From: Bettongia penicillata ogilbyi
Taxonomy: Eukaryota > Chordata > Mammalia > Diprotodontia > Potoroidae
Assembly (NCBI GenBank): GCA_023548195.1
Contig: JAJHZJ010000335.1
Coordinates: 3,465,020-3,529,019 of the forward strand
Reading direction: 5' to 3'
Length of the DNA stretch: 64,000 bases
The position numbers were made by a program, and so were the translations under genes. Shown here piece after piece: positions 20,721 through 32,999 of the stretch (the first letter of the stretch is position 1; every line of letters starts with the position of its first letter). The notes under the pieces were generated by a model. That model saw nothing but the letters and a program-made list of their open reading frames with translations. It did not search any database and had not been told where the DNA came from.

Positions 20721-21370
20721 TGCCCACTAAAATATGAAAGATTCTAGGGTTTTCTCCCTGTTTCTGTGCTAAAGTGCAGAACAGTCCTCATCAGTCTCTG
20801 AAAGAAAGCCAATTTCAATTAGGTAGTGATGGCAGAACTGTCCAAAGATTTCTTCAGAGCCTGCTTAGTGTTCCTTAGTAAGGTGGTAGGGGCATCTCTT
20901 AACTAGAAGAGCTTGGTTGGCACACATGAGAGTTGAGGTGTCCCAAATACATTCACTATATATGTTTTGAAAAATTGTACATCATCCACTGTATAGCATA
21001 ATTAGTTTCTGAAAGAGTCTGAAATATTGGAACTTTAATAAGAGGAAATAATCATATTTAACTTGTGTTACTAACTATTCTTAGCTGATCAAATTGGGTA
21101 ACTATAATTTACAAAAAAATTTCAGGGTATAAGGACAAGAGAGAAAAGAAAAAAGTCATAATTGTAATAGGAAAAGAATAGTACTGAGAAAAGCCCCCAG
21201 CTAACAGGAAATGCACATGATGCATCACCTATAACCACCATATCATTTGAGCCCCTCCTGAGTGCGGAGCATTTGACCACTGAACAGAGAGGTACAGCAT
21301 TTGCATGAGACTCATCTCTTGCTCTCTCAGAACTCAGAAAGTAGTGAGAAGCAAATACCTGACCAGTCAC
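20721..21370. other. Paralogous non-coding cluster DNA
   Basis: 21,225-21,380 is homologous to 41,800-41,960 (ACCACCATATCATTTGAGCC versus GCCACCATGTTTAAGACC, then CTCTCAGAACTCAGAAAGTAG versus CTCTCAGAACTTACTACCTAG, and GAAGCAAATACCTGACCAG versus GAAGCAAAAACCTAGCAAG). No gene is seen. Confidence 0.5.
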
Positions 21371-21374
21371 AGAA

Positions 21375-22105
21375 ATCTATTATTGGAAAGATTTCAAAAA
21401 GAATGCAACAGGTGAAAATTATTTTACTTATTTAGAAAAAATAGCCAAATAAATTATTTGGAAAAGCAAGAAGACAATAATATCCAAAAAAAGTAATGAT
21501 AAAAGTATCAAGGAAGGAGGTGTAGCAGTACCGGATGTTAAAAAAAAAATATTATGAGGCAGTAATTATCAAAAAATATCTGTTATCATCTAAGAAATGT
21601 AAAAGTAGATCAATGAAACAGAGTAGACCTACAAATTATAGCAGCAAATAAATAAAGTAGCCTTATATTTAACAAGTGTTAAGATTGAAGTTTTGTGATA
21701 AGAATTAACTATTTGGAAAAACTGTTAAGAAAACTGGAAAGCAATATTGTAGAAATTTTGCGTAGACTAATACCTTACATCATTTATAAAGATCAGGTCA
21801 AAATAAACACATGATCTAGATATAAAGAGAGAGATTACAAAAAAAATTAGAGGAACATAGAGCATATTGATTATCAGATTGAGGGATAGGTAAACAATTT
21901 GTGAATAAACAAAAGATCGAGAGCAAAGTCAAGTATAAAAGGTCTAGTTTTGCTTACCTTAAATTAAAAAGTTTGTGTACAAATAAAACAAGTGTAGCCA
22001 GATAAGAAAGACAGCAGGAAATTGGGGAAAAATTGTAGAAAGTTTCATAGATAAAAGTCTCATATCTCAAGCATATAAAGAACTTCAAATCGTTAAGAAT
22101 CAGAA
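21375..22105 (+). repeat. L1 ORF2 fragment
   Basis: Matches the marsupial L1 ORF2 region downstream of the RT core: AAAAGCAAGAAGACAATAAT, AAGGAAGGAGGTGTAGCAGT, ACCGGATGTTAAA, GGCAGTAATTATCAAAA, TTTGTGATAAGAATTAACTA, AAACTGGAAAGCAATATTG, GATCAGGTCAAAATAAACAC, AAATTAAAAAGTTTGTGTAC. Frames are thoroughly broken. Confidence 0.8.
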
Positions 22106-22109
22106 GGAG

Positions 22110-22970
22110 ATTACAGGGCTTTCTTTGCTAGGACTGAGGCAGGACTGTGTTGCTTTGCCCATATGTGGGTCTAGTTCACAGTCCTGGGTGGCAGCCCTGG
22201 GGCAAGGAGGAGCACTAGCATAGCAGAGTTGGTGACAACAGTGGAGAGGAAAACACTCCTCACATTTCCAGGGCAGAAAATAGTGCTTCGGCTTGCTCAA
22301 AGATCAGAACACAAATCGGGAGAAGAATAAACACCTCTGCTTAGATCACATCAACTTGGAAGAACTGAAAACATACAAGTCTCAAGAAGTATCTCTGAAA
22401 CAGCTGCACAAAACCTCTGAAGCTTGGGACAGCTTGCACTGCCCCCAGGAAGCAGAGCCCTACCTTAACAAAGAGCTATAAAGTCAGGTAATATGCTGGG
22501 AAAATGATCAAACAACAGGCTTAGGGTTAGAAAATCACTCTAATTGCAGAAACTTGCTCCGGTGAAAAGGAAGATTAAAACATACTCTCAGAAAAAGACA
22601 ACGAAGTCAAAGCTCCTATAACCAAAGCGTCCAAGAAAAATATGAATTGGTTTCAAGCCATGGAAGAACTCAAAAAGGATTTTGAAAATCGGATAAGAGA
22701 AACAGAGGAAAAATTGGGGAGAGAAATGAGAGTAATGCAAGGAAATAAAGAAAACTGAGTGAACAACTTGCGGGAGGAGATCCAAAAAATTGCTGAAGAA
22801 AATAACACCTTGAAAACTGGAGGAACCCAAAAGGCAAAAGAGGACCAAAAAGCCAATGACCAGAAGAATGCCTTCAAAAGCAAGATTGGCCAAATGGAAA
22901 AGAGATCTAAAAGTTCACTGCAGAGAATAATTCCTTAAAAATTAGAATGGAGCAAATAGAAGCTTGTCTA
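22110..22970 (+). repeat. L1/HAL1 5' UTR and ORF1 N-half, decayed
   Basis: Begins in 5' UTR (TGGCAGCCCTGGGGCAAGGAGG as at 18,328) and runs into ORF1. It shows the coiled-coil codons for MEELKKDFENRIRETEEKLGREMRVMQGNKEN (22,661-22,757), a stop at 22,756-22,758, then EEIQKIAEENNTLKT and QKANDQKNAFKSKIGQMEK. It stops near 22,970, where a short antisense L1 ORF2-like stretch (CTATTGAGATCATCTACTG) follows. Older than the four HAL1 copies. Confidence 0.75.
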
Positions 22971-23019
22971 AAATCTATTGAGATCATCTACTGCGACAAT
23001 AATGTGATTTTTGTTCTCT

Positions 23020-24479
23020 CAGAGTTTATGCACATTGTAGTGACTTTTTGGCATAATTCAAATTTGCTTCCAGAATGACTTGATAATGTCAACTAACAAG
23101 GAATGCATGTGCCTGTTCTCCCACGTCCCCTCTTAGGTCTTCCTCTAGTTGCTGTTTATTTTTTCCATCAATTGTAACTATCTCAAGGGCATGTGCTTCT
23201 GCTAATCTTAGGCCTTCTTTACGTATGGAGTTACAATTTCAAACCTGTCATGAATCCCTGTGAGAGTTTCTGTTTGTCTTCAGCGTTATGCTTCCTTTTG
23301 GTATATAATTATTATATGCTACCTTTAACCAACAGTATCTCGGAAGCTAACTCTAGACATCCTCAAGAATTGAATAAGGTTCATATATAAATTTCCAGCA
23401 AATAAAATATCTCCATTCTTAATTTTGTTCCTTAACCCCTTATTTTTGGCATGGAAGTAGATTCTGAAATTTCTAATCAGCTATATTTTTTCCTAATATA
23501 AACATAATAGAGTTCTGTGGAAGGAGGCTGACCTTGGAGTCAGAATTAGCTTGGTTTAAGGTTCAATTTTGACGCTTAACATTTTTATGACCAGAGAAAA
23601 TTTGGTAATCAGTTCATGTATTTTTTAAAGTTTGAATTTCTTCTTTAAAAAAATAATCTGTTTATTTCTGCAATTTTCTTTCCTGATTGGGACTAAATGA
23701 ATGAATGAACAAAAGAAAGACAAAACTTTGAGACATTTTCATTTTGCTGAGAACCATCTTCAGAGCTGTGTAAAGAAAGACCAAAGTAAACATGGGTTGT
23801 GCTCTGAAGGAGCTTATAAGCTAAAAGGAGGAGACAATGCTTTCATGGGAAGAAATTCCTGGGAGAATTATAGGGATTGGTTATGACATCCCTGGAATAT
23901 GTTTACATACTTATCTTTGGGAGAAGTGGCAGAGTTCATTTGGTCATGTTTTCATCGAGAGAAAGAGGGGGGAAACTACAAGTTTAGCAGCAAAGAAAAT
24001 TGGGAAAAGGTGGCGAGGGAGGAAATGAAGTAGGAAGTGAAACACAATTATGGATCCCTGGAAATAGTGTTTCTGCTAAGACCATTGGAGAAAAGTGGTC
24101 CAGGGTAGACAGTCCAAAAGTGAAGTGCTTGAAACCTCCAGTCAAGGTTCTAATCCATAGTACAAGCTGGATAGTTGGCAAATGGCCAGGGTGTAGGAAG
24201 TATACATTCTTACTCAGATGAGAAGAACCTTTCTTGTTAATCTTTCAAGTTTCTTAGGCTAAAACACTGTTTCACACGACCTCTTTGCTGGTTCTGCTGT
24301 TCCAGGATTTGTTTGAGAGCACTATTTTATGATTGTTTGGAAGTGAATATGCAAGAGTTATAGTGATTTACTGCTTAGTCTACCATCTTAGCTGCCAAAA
24401 GTCATCCTGCCATTTTAATCCTACATATCGGTAATTAGGGTCATAAAATTGGGAATTCTAATTAATTAATAGACTGTGG
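23020..24479. other. Non-coding with one MIR
   Basis: A MIR-like stretch lies at about 23,515-23,650 (GGCTGACCTTGGAGTCAGAA, TTAAGGTTCAATTTTGACGC). The rest is unrecognised and shows no credible open frame beyond short ones. Confidence 0.5.
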
Positions 24480-24790
24480 TGCCACATAAGTATTAGCATT
24501 TGAAACAAAAGTTAACTTTCTTTAAAAAGGTCCTAAATTCCCTCAGACAAATGTTGTAATTACTCTCCAGGTGACATGATAATCACAGCTCCAGGGGAAA
24601 TGATCTCAGATATGACTGACTTTATAACTGTTCCTGGCCCTCTCCTTCCATCATGCTGCAATATGTTGACGGGTACACATGCACACATATATGCATCCTT
24701 GCGGACTAATCACATCTGTGTTTTACCTACCACCACATGAAGAGAAATCAGTAGGGTAAGTCCCTCTTTGCCTTAATCTCAGACACAAGT
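24480..24790 (+). promoter_or_regulatory. Paralog of the conserved 10.24 kb block
   Basis: Aligns with 10,240-10,505: AAAGTTAACTTTCTTTAAA, ACATGATAATCACAGCTCC, AGGGGAAATGATCTCAG, ACTTTATAACTGTTCCTGGCC, and GAAGAGAAATCAGTAGGGTAAGT with a GT donor at 24,756. The two ends are better kept than the middle. That suggests, but does not prove, that they are functional pieces. Confidence 0.35.
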
Positions 24791-24949
24791 TTGAGAGGAC
24801 TGAAATATCTCATCAGTTTAGTTTTTCTATATAAGGGTTTTAACTAGGACAGTGTTTAACTCAGTGCCTAGTAAACAGATACTTAATAAATAGGTATTAG
24901 GTGATTTTTTTGTTACTTCAGGGGAAAGAAATCCATTGGTCTGAAATTT

Positions 24950-26575
24950 TCTGTGGCAAAATGAGGGATAAGCCTCCGAAATGAAAACAAAAATGATATT
25001 GTGTTTTCTATGTTATGCATAGATGGCAGCATGCCTGTTTGAGAGGCATAGATAAAGGTCTCTAAAACTTTTTGATCTAGGCTTCATCTCAGCTTGGTCA
25101 AGGAAGTGTGGTTAAAGATCAAGGAAAAGCTAATGCTGAGCATCTGGGCAAACAGCGCGGCCAGGAGTCTACATGTTGAATCCTTATCACTTACAGTCTG
25201 ATGAGATGGTCGAAAGTGGAGGTTATTCCTCAGTACTACTCTAACTGAAGAATGGAGGTTTTTTTCTCACTTTAGTTTAGAGTTTCTCAACACATAGAGT
25301 ATCCATGTCTTCTTATTTACTCGTCCCAGCTGAAATACTGACATTGGATTATTTCAATAATTATTATTCTTAAAAACTTAAAGAAATATTCCATAAAACA
25401 CATCCTTTAGGGAAAGATAGTAGGGCTTAATTTACTCAAGATGATACTTAAGGAATTCACAGAATATTACTTAAGAAGGTAGTGCAATAAAGGATATGTA
25501 GTTCTACCAGAAGCAGAAATAGGCAAGACAATTGGATTTTTGCAAAATACTTGAAAGCCAGTGAAATACTTTAAAAGACATGACTACATTAGAATTCAAA
25601 TACTATATGCTGCTGAAACAGTTCCTAGAGGTCTGGGTCCAAAATAAATGTTTGTTGATGCAACAAAATAAACATTACTATTTGATTGAAACACAAACCA
25701 AAAAAATGAGGAAATGAAAAAATTCGTATACTACACAAAGGAAGAAAAGATTTTAATGTGATAAATTTATATTTCTAAAATAAGGTTTCTATAAGTATAT
25801 TTAGCAATTAACATCTATATAAAAATATGAAAATGTTGATAGCAACGAAGTGCATGAAACCTGAAATGTCAAATATAGAGTAACATTGCTAATGCATGAT
25901 TTATCTTTCATTCATACATTCCTCTCAAAATATCACCCAAACCACTGATAGTAAGCAGACTTTGATTTAATATCTGTTACACAATATTAGAATGAACCTG
26001 CAGAACTACAGGCAGCATTTTATTATCATTTGAAGAGGTGTTCACTAGGGACATGTAAAATGTCTATAAAACTAAGAAAATTGAGGAGCAAGATTTCTCT
26101 GCTCCCATCTAGCCTCTGTCACAGAAAGGAGAAGTTTTCAAGATTAGTGGCCTGGTAGATTAGGTGCTTAAATTTCTTGCTGCATTTACACAACTACAGA
26201 TACCTGGTCTCTAGGTTCAATAACTTCATGTTCTCATTTTCATAACCAACCACATAACCCTAATGATCTGACAGATGCTGTGCATACCAGTTAAGGAGAG
26301 CAAAAGCCCCTGGGTAGGCAGCAGGGAATCTCTCTGTCTCTATCTCTATCTCTTTTACTCTCTCCATTCCCAACCTGAAATAGGAGAATTCAGCACAGAC
26401 AGGTAAACTGAAAGCTCATTCGGATAGTCAGTACATTGAGTTTTCATTTCTATCTCCTCAGTCTCACTCTATGACTTTCTCTCTTCCCTTGCCTGGGACT
26501 CACACTGATCCTAGCTATGGTTTAAAACTGTCATACAGTAAGCTTAGGGGTGCCCCATAATCAAAAAACTTGTTC
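24950..26575 (+). repeat. Paralogous block P2, copy 1 (left part)
   Basis: Homologous to 36,965-37,727 and 40,152-41,140. Landmarks are GATAAGCCTCCGAAATGAAA, CCTGTTTGAGAGGCATAGAT, CTTTTTGATCTAG, and later AGCAAAAGCCCCTGG and AGCACAGACAGGTAAACTG (a GT donor-like site at 26,402, matched at 40,982). At about 25,690-25,715 it preserves the empty site of the HAL1 inserted at 37,728. The pair then continues at 30,553. Confidence 0.85.
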
Positions 26576-27232
26576 GGGGAGTAGGAGCCGAGATGGCAGA
26601 GTAGAAAGACTCACATAGGCTAGCTCCGAATGCACAGCCCAGAAATTTTCTGTAAAAAGAACTCCCCACAAATTCTGGAACACTGCAAGCCACACAGAAA
26701 CACAGTGGAAGAGAGTGCTGGAAAGCCGTCCCCAGGTGTCCATTACACTCCAGATGTGGAGCCCACCCCTGTGTTGCCCCTGGCCGCGTGGCCCCAGAGT
26801 TATAGATCTGAGCAGGCTTCAGGGATGGAACTTCCAGTGGCCGCGAAGGTCCCTCCACCCACCAGCTCTACAGGTCAGTGAGAGAGACGTCTGAGCTGGC
26901 CGAGAGGGGAGCGGAGAGTCACTGTGACTCGGGGCCCCTCGAGAGGCAGTGGCAGAGGCAGCAGCAGTGGCCCAGGACTCCCAGATCAGGCAGGAGCATA
27001 AGGCCATTACCGAAGATCTCTGCATAAACCCCCTGAGGGAACTGAGTCTGGGAGGCAGCCCTGCCCCCACCTGAGCACCACAACTTAAGCTCACATTGAA
27101 TAGCACCCACTCCCCCACTTAAAAGCCCTGAGGCCAGGGTGTAGCATTTGAATCTCAGACCCCAAGAACTAGCTGGGCAGATGGAGGCAGGAGTGCAGAG
27201 GAATCTCAGAAGTCAAATAACTGGATGGGAAA

Positions 27233-29569
27233 ATGCCCAGAAAAAGGAAGAAAAATAAGAACATAGAAAGCTATTTTCTTGGAGGACAGATGTTCCCACC
27301 TTTCAATTCTGATGACGAGGAACAATTCTTACCATCAGGAAAAGACGTGGAGGTCGGGGCATCTGTATCCCAGACATCCGAGGTGGATATCCAGTGGGCT
27401 CAGGCCATGGAAGAGCTCAAAAAGGATGTTGAAAATCAAGTTAGACAGGTGGAGGAAAAACTGGGAAGAGAAATGAGAGAGATGCAAGAAAAACATTAAA
27501 AACGGGTCAAAACGTTTGTAAAAGAGACCCAAAAAAATGCTGAAGAAAATAACACCTTGAAAAATAGGCTCACTCAATGGGCAAAAGAGGTTGAAAAAAT
27601 CAATGAGGAGAAGAATGCTTTGAAAAGCAGAATTAGACAAATGGAAAAAGAGGTTCAAAAGCTCACTGAAAATAATAGTCCTCTCAAAATTAGAATGGAA
27701 CAGATGGAGTCTAATGACTTTCTGAGAAACCAAGAAATCACCAAACAAAACCAAAATAATGAAAAAATGGAAGAGAATGTGAAATATCTCATTGGAAAAA
27801 CAACTGACCTGGAAAATAGATCCAGGAGATACAAGGGCATGGAATATGATATTCCAGAAGTCAAAAGAACTAGGACTCAAACCAAGAATCACCTACCCAG
27901 CAAAACTGAGTATAATACTTCAGGGGAAAATATGGTCTTTCAATGAAACAGAGGACTTTCAAGCATTCTTGATGAAAACACCAGAACTGAAAAGAAAATT
28001 TGACTTTCAAACACAAGAGTGAGAAGAAGCATGAAAAAGTAATCAGCAAAGAGAAGTCATAAGGGATTTACCAAAGGTGAACTGTTTACATTCCTACATG
28101 GAAAGACAATATTTCTAACTCTTAAAACGTTTCAATATCTAGGTAGTTGGTGGGACCACACACAGACGTACACACGCATACAGGCACACACACATGTACA
28201 TGTGTGCACGCACACACACATACACACATGCGCGCACACACAGAGACGGAGAGTACAGAGTGAATTGGATAGGATGGGACCATATCTTAAAAGAAATTAA
28301 GGGAAATGGTGAGAGAGAAATGTAGTGGGAGGAGAGAGGGTGAAATGGCATGGGGTAAATTGCATCTCATTCAAGAGGCAAGCAGGAAACTTTTTAGTGG
28401 AAGGAAAAAGAGGAGAGCTGAGAAAAAAACATGAAGTTTACCCTCATAACATTCGACTAAAGGAAGGGGTAAAATGCACACTCATTTTGGTATGGAAACC
28501 TACCTTACAGTACAGGAAAGTGGGGAGAAGGAGATAAGCAGGGAGGGAAGGATGATGGAAGGGAGGGCAATGGGAGAAGGGAGCAATTTGAAGTCAACAC
28601 TCGGGGAGGGACAGGATCAAAACACAGAATAGAAACAGTGGGGGGCAGAACAGGAGGGAGGGAAATACAGTTAGTCTTAAACAACACGATTGTTATCGAA
28701 GTCATTTGCAAAACTACACAGATATGGCCTATACTGAATTGCCTGCCTTCCCAAAGGGAATGGGTGGGGAGGGAGGGATAGGGAGAATTTGGAACTCAAA
28801 GTTTTAGAAACAACTGTTGAGTATTGTTGTTTCTACTAGGAAATAAGAAATACAGTTAATGGGGAATAGTAAGTCATCTGGCCCTACAGGGCAAAAGGGA
28901 AGATGTGAAGAAGAGAAGGGAGGGATAATAGAAGAGAGGGCAGATTGGTGATAGGGGAAATTAGAATGCTCGGTGTATTGGGTTGGGGGAGGGGATAAAT
29001 GGGGAGAAAATTTGGAACCGAAAATTTTGTGAAAATGACTATAAAAATTTAAATAAATAAATTTATATTTAAAAAAAAATATGGGACTACCTGAAAGCCA
29101 TGAAGAAAAAAAGAACCTAGACATTATCTTTCATGAAATTATCAAGGAAAACTGCCCTGATATTCTAGAACCAGAGGACAGAATAAGTATTGAAGCAATC
29201 CATCAATCACCACCTGAAAGCGATCCAAAAAGAGAAGCTCCTAGGAACATTGTGGCCAAATTCCAGAATTCACAGCTCAAGGAGAAAGTATTGCAAGGAT
29301 CTAGAAAGAAACAATTCCAGTATTGTAGAAATACAATCAGGATAACACAAGATCTACCAGCTTCTACATGAAGGGATCAAAGGACATGGAATATGATATT
29401 CCAGAAGTCAAAGGAACTAGGACTCAAACCAAGAATCACCTACCCAGCAAAACTGAGTATAATACTTCAGGGGAAAATATGGTCTTTCAATGAAATAGAG
29501 GACTTTCAAGCATTCTTGATGAAAACACCAGAGCTGAAAAGAAAATTTGACTTTCAAACACAAGAATGA
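27233..29569 (+). pseudogene. HAL1-a ORF1 (interrupted)
   Basis: The RNA-binding ORF1 protein of an L1-type element. It starts MPRKRKKNKNIESYF at 27,233, then an acidic stretch (FNSDDEEQFLPSGKD) and a long heptad coiled coil with MEELKKDVENQVRQVEEKLG and IRQMEKEVQKLTE. A TAA at 27,497-27,499 replaces a sense codon that the 43,326 copy reads as Tyr. The frame is then open from 27,557 to the nested insertion at about 27,834. ORF1 resumes at 29,081 with MGLPESHEEKKNLDIIFHEIIKENCPDI (RRM-like region) and the C-terminal domain (IRITQDLPAST), a stop, then ITYPAKLSIILQG to 29,569. It cannot make an intact protein. Confidence 0.85.
27834..29068 (+). mobile_element. 5'-truncated HAL1 nested in HAL1-a
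   Basis: Begins within ORF1 at the AAGGGCATGGAATATGAT region, carries the ORF1 end (KELGLKPRITYPAKLSIILQG, KRKFDFQTQE) and a complete 3' UTR with a CA-rich tract. It ends AAATAAATAAATTTATATTT plus an A run. Immediately after it, the host ORF1 resumes at the codons where it was broken. The host site in other copies reads AATTTAAAAATT, which fits the TTTT/AA preference of L1 endonuclease. Confidence 0.75.
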
Positions 29570-30552
29570 GAAGAAGCATGAAAACGTAAACAGCAAAGGG
29601 AACTCATAAGGGACTCATCAAAGGTGAACTCTTTACATTCTTACATGGAAAGACAATATTTGTAACTCTTAAAACTTTTCAGTATCTGGGTAGTTGGTGG
29701 GACCACACATATACATTCACAAATGCACACGCACACATACGCATGTACATACGTGCACACACACATACACACATGCACGCACATACAGAGATGGAGAGTA
29801 CAGAGTGAATTGAATAGGATGGGACCATATCTTAAAAGAAATTGAGGTAAATGGTGAGAGAGAAATGTAGTGGGAGGAAAGAGGGTGAAATGGAGTGGGA
29901 TAAATTATATCTCATTCACGAGGCAAGCAGGAGACTTTTTAGTGGAGGGAAAAAGAGGAGAGCTGAGAAAAAAACATGAAGTTTACCCTCATCACATTCG
30001 CCTAAAGGAAGGAATAAAATACACCCTCATTTTGGTATGAAAACCTATCTTACAATACAGGAAAGTGGGAGAGAAGGAGATAAGCAGGGTGGGGGGATGA
30101 TGGCAGGGAGGGCAATGGGAGGAGGGAGCAATTTGAAGTCAATACTTGGGGAGGGCCAGGATCAAAAGACAGAATAGAAATAATGGGGGGCAGGATAGGA
30201 TGGAGGGGAAATACAATTAGTCTTACACAACACGACTATTATGGAAGTCATTTGCAAAACTACACAGATATGGACTATATTGAATTGCATGCCTTCCCAA
30301 AGGGCAAATGGTTGGTGAGGGAGGGATGGGGAGAAGTTGGAACTCAAAGCTTCAGGAACAACTGTTGAGTATTGTTCTTGCTACTAGGAAATAAGAAATA
30401 CAGTCAATGGGGAATAAAAGTCACCTGGTCCTACAGGACAAAAGGGAAGGGAGGGAGGATAGAAGAGAGGGCAGATTGGTGATAGGGAAAATTAGCATGC
30501 TCGGTGTATTGGAGTGTGGGGAGGGGACAAATGGGGAGAAAATGTGGAACCC

Positions 30553-31080
30553 AAAATTTGTTCTTTATGCAGTGGTATAAACACGTTCTCTTTCTTTTCT
30601 CAAAGGAAAGCAATGGATGTCTCTGTAGACCTGTGTCATGCTGGAAAGACCTTTGGAGTTAAGTACCAGGGTTCAAATTTCGTTTTTCCTAATGAATTCC
30701 ATTCTTTCTTGAATCCCAAGTCTTGTGATTATACCAAAAAAAATGGAAGTTGGCTCAGCTAAGCTCAAAGGTTTATTCTCCTTCTCCGTGCAATGAATAG
30801 ATTTCCCTATTGAGTTAGGAAAGGTTTGGGTCTCATGGTCCTGTATCAGCTGTTAAGACACAGAATGGTGCTCAGTAAGCAATGATCCTACCCCAACTCT
30901 TCTGCCCAAGTGAAGTGTAAAACTGGAATATTTTCAGGTATTGTCAACGTATGCTTGGTGTTCCCAAGGGAACACCAAGGGGGTGGGAAAACTGGTTGCA
31001 ACCTGAAGAGACTGAATGGCACAGGTAATCCATATGAGAAAAGGGATTTAGAAATATTACATTTATAAAACATATTCTTG
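30553..31080 (+). repeat. Paralogous block P2, copy 1 (right part), with MIR
   Basis: Resumes homology to 41,145-41,660: GTTCTCTTTCTTTTCTCAAAGG, the MIR-like stretch at 30,630-30,780 (ACCTTTGGAGTTAAGTACC, GGTTCAAATTTCG), TACCAAAAAAAATGGAAG, GCTCAGTAAGCAATGATCC and AAGTGAAGTGTAAAACTGG. Contains a 12-bp hairpin at 30,954-30,979 missing from the paralog. Confidence 0.8.
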
Positions 31081-31319
31081 CAAAGTTCAGGCTTTCAAGG
31101 GCAAAGTGAAATGGTTGGTTGTTTTCCTTAAATAGTCTAAGAGAACCAAAATGTTAAAGTATTTGTGGGACAATGAACATTTTGTCTGGCTGTGTTGGAT
31201 CAAACCAAACATTTCCCAGAAGGATCTACCATAGGTCAGGTATAAATATTCCTATGAGGACCAGAATTGAAATGTTTCTTAATTTGCACAACTCACCGTT
31301 GTTTTTGGCTACTCAGATT

Positions 31320-32720
31320 GTACTTTGTTCATAGGTCAGAACACCTTCTTTGATGCAGACATGCCATGTCAAGTAGTCTTATGCCAGCCTCTCAAATGTC
31401 TAACTATCCATACTAAATTCCTTCGGAGAGACCTTGAAAGGTTATTGGTTCTTGTGCTGCTTCTGTTGACCTCCATGTCAGAAATGTCCTTCTGTGAGTA
31501 CTCTGTAAAATAGACTTTTAGACAAACTTCTGTTTGGCATTCACATGACATGGCCAGTCCATTGGAGTTATACTCTTTGAAAATAGAGTTTGATGCCTAG
31601 AATTCAACTCAAGAAAGGATATCAGTGTCTGGTATCCTATCTTGCCAGGAAATCTTCAAAATCTTAAGAGAAGTCAAATGAAAGGCTTTCAGTTTCCTAG
31701 CAAGGTACTCATAGATTGTGCATGTTTCATGGGTATGCAACAATGAGGTCAGAACAATGGTTCTGTAGACCTTCAGTTTGTTAGGTCACCAACTATCTAT
31801 TCTCTCCCACACTTTTTTTTTCAGATCATCCAAAACACTGAGCTAGCTCAGGCAATGCACATACGAACTTCATTATCTATGTGTACATCCCTGAAGAATA
31901 TACTGTCAAGGTAAATTAATTTGTCCAAGCATTCAAAATTTCTTCATTAGCTATGGTTGTTAGTTACACGTGTAGATGGTGTGGTTTTGGTGGTAAAAAA
32001 AAAAAAACCACTGGCTTTTGGTATTGATTGTGAGGCCAAAATTAACACAAGCAGTAATAATTCAATCTGTACTCTGTTGCATTATGGCTCAGAGGCTGAA
32101 CTGAGTTCACAATCATCTGCAAATAAAAAGTGACACAACAGATCTCCCTCCACTTTAGTCTTGGTTCAGCATTTTCAAGGTAAATAATTCAACATCTGTG
32201 TGTAACTGACTTTCATGCCATTTTCATCATCACTGAAGACCTCTGATGCCACCACTGAAAACATCACGCTAAAAGTCTAGGAGCAAGCACATGGGCTTAC
32301 TTCACTCTCTTAATGGTGAGGAAAGCATAAGGCAACATTCGTTACAAAGAACTCATACAAAAATGTCATTATGAAAAGGGTATACAGTTGATGAACTACT
32401 CCAAGTAACCACATTTTGCCATGATTTTTCACAGGTCTTCATAACTGACAGTATCAAAGGCCTTGGTGAGACATATGGATATTGTGTACAGACTTCTGTT
32501 TTCCTGACACTTCTCTTTAAGTTCCCAAGCCACAAACACAATATCAACCTTTCCTCAGCCTTTTCTGGAGCCACACTACTTCTTGCGGAGTTGACCATTT
32601 TCCAAGATCAGCTTGTTAATGAAGATTCTGGCAAGAAATTTGCTGGCAATGTCTAAGAGAGATACACCACCTTGAATATTACATGACAACCTATTTCCTT
32701 TTTCTTTATGAAAATGAACA
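31320..32720 (-). repeat. RT-bearing non-LTR element, badly broken copy
   Basis: Collinear with 46,715-48,150 on the minus strand: GACATGCCATGTCAAG, GAGAGACCTTGAAAGG, GTAAAATAGACTTTT, GGTATCCTATCTTGCCAGG, CATGTTTCATGGGTATGCAAC, ACTGACAGTATCAAAGGCC, and GCTTGTTAATGAAGATTCTGGCAAG. Frames have many stops and shifts. The open frame at 32,353-32,598 (-) is off the original reading frame and is not a gene. Confidence 0.75.
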
Positions 32721-32999
32721 AGGGAGATGTCCATGTGCTCCTGGGGGACAATCTCTTCTTTCTGGAGGTTGTCTGGAAAGTTTCAGTCACCCTTTGTATG
32801 AGCACAGAACACCCTACTTTTCAAATCTCAGCTGCAGTACAATCAGCAGCATGTACTTTGACAGACAAGAGGGTCATATTGCATTCAAAACTTCATCTTC
32901 ACTGTGTCATTTGACCCAACCATGAACAACTAATATTTCTGAAATTATTTAGGTTTGAATTTATTTGTATATATCTTTTAAAATTATCTTCATGTGAAT

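Larger units (their letters stand above)
26576..30552 (+). mobile_element. HAL1 element a, with a second HAL1 nested inside
   Basis: Half-L1 retrotransposon: 5' UTR, ORF1 and 3' UTR but no ORF2. The 5' end carries CCGAGATGGCAGAGTAG (YY1-like motif region). Flanking target duplication is AAAACTTGTTC (26,565-26,575) and AAAATTTGTTC (30,553-30,563). The paralogous empty site is at 41,137-41,155. The host element is 26,576-27,833 plus 29,069-30,552, about 2.74 kb. Its final bases (ACCCAAAATTT) stop short of the usual A-rich end. Mobilisation would have needed L1 ORF2 protein in trans. Confidence 0.85.

Noticed and set aside
32353..32598. 81-codon antisense frame in the RT element
   Set aside because: Off the ancestral RT reading frame. 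The element is heavily frameshifted.
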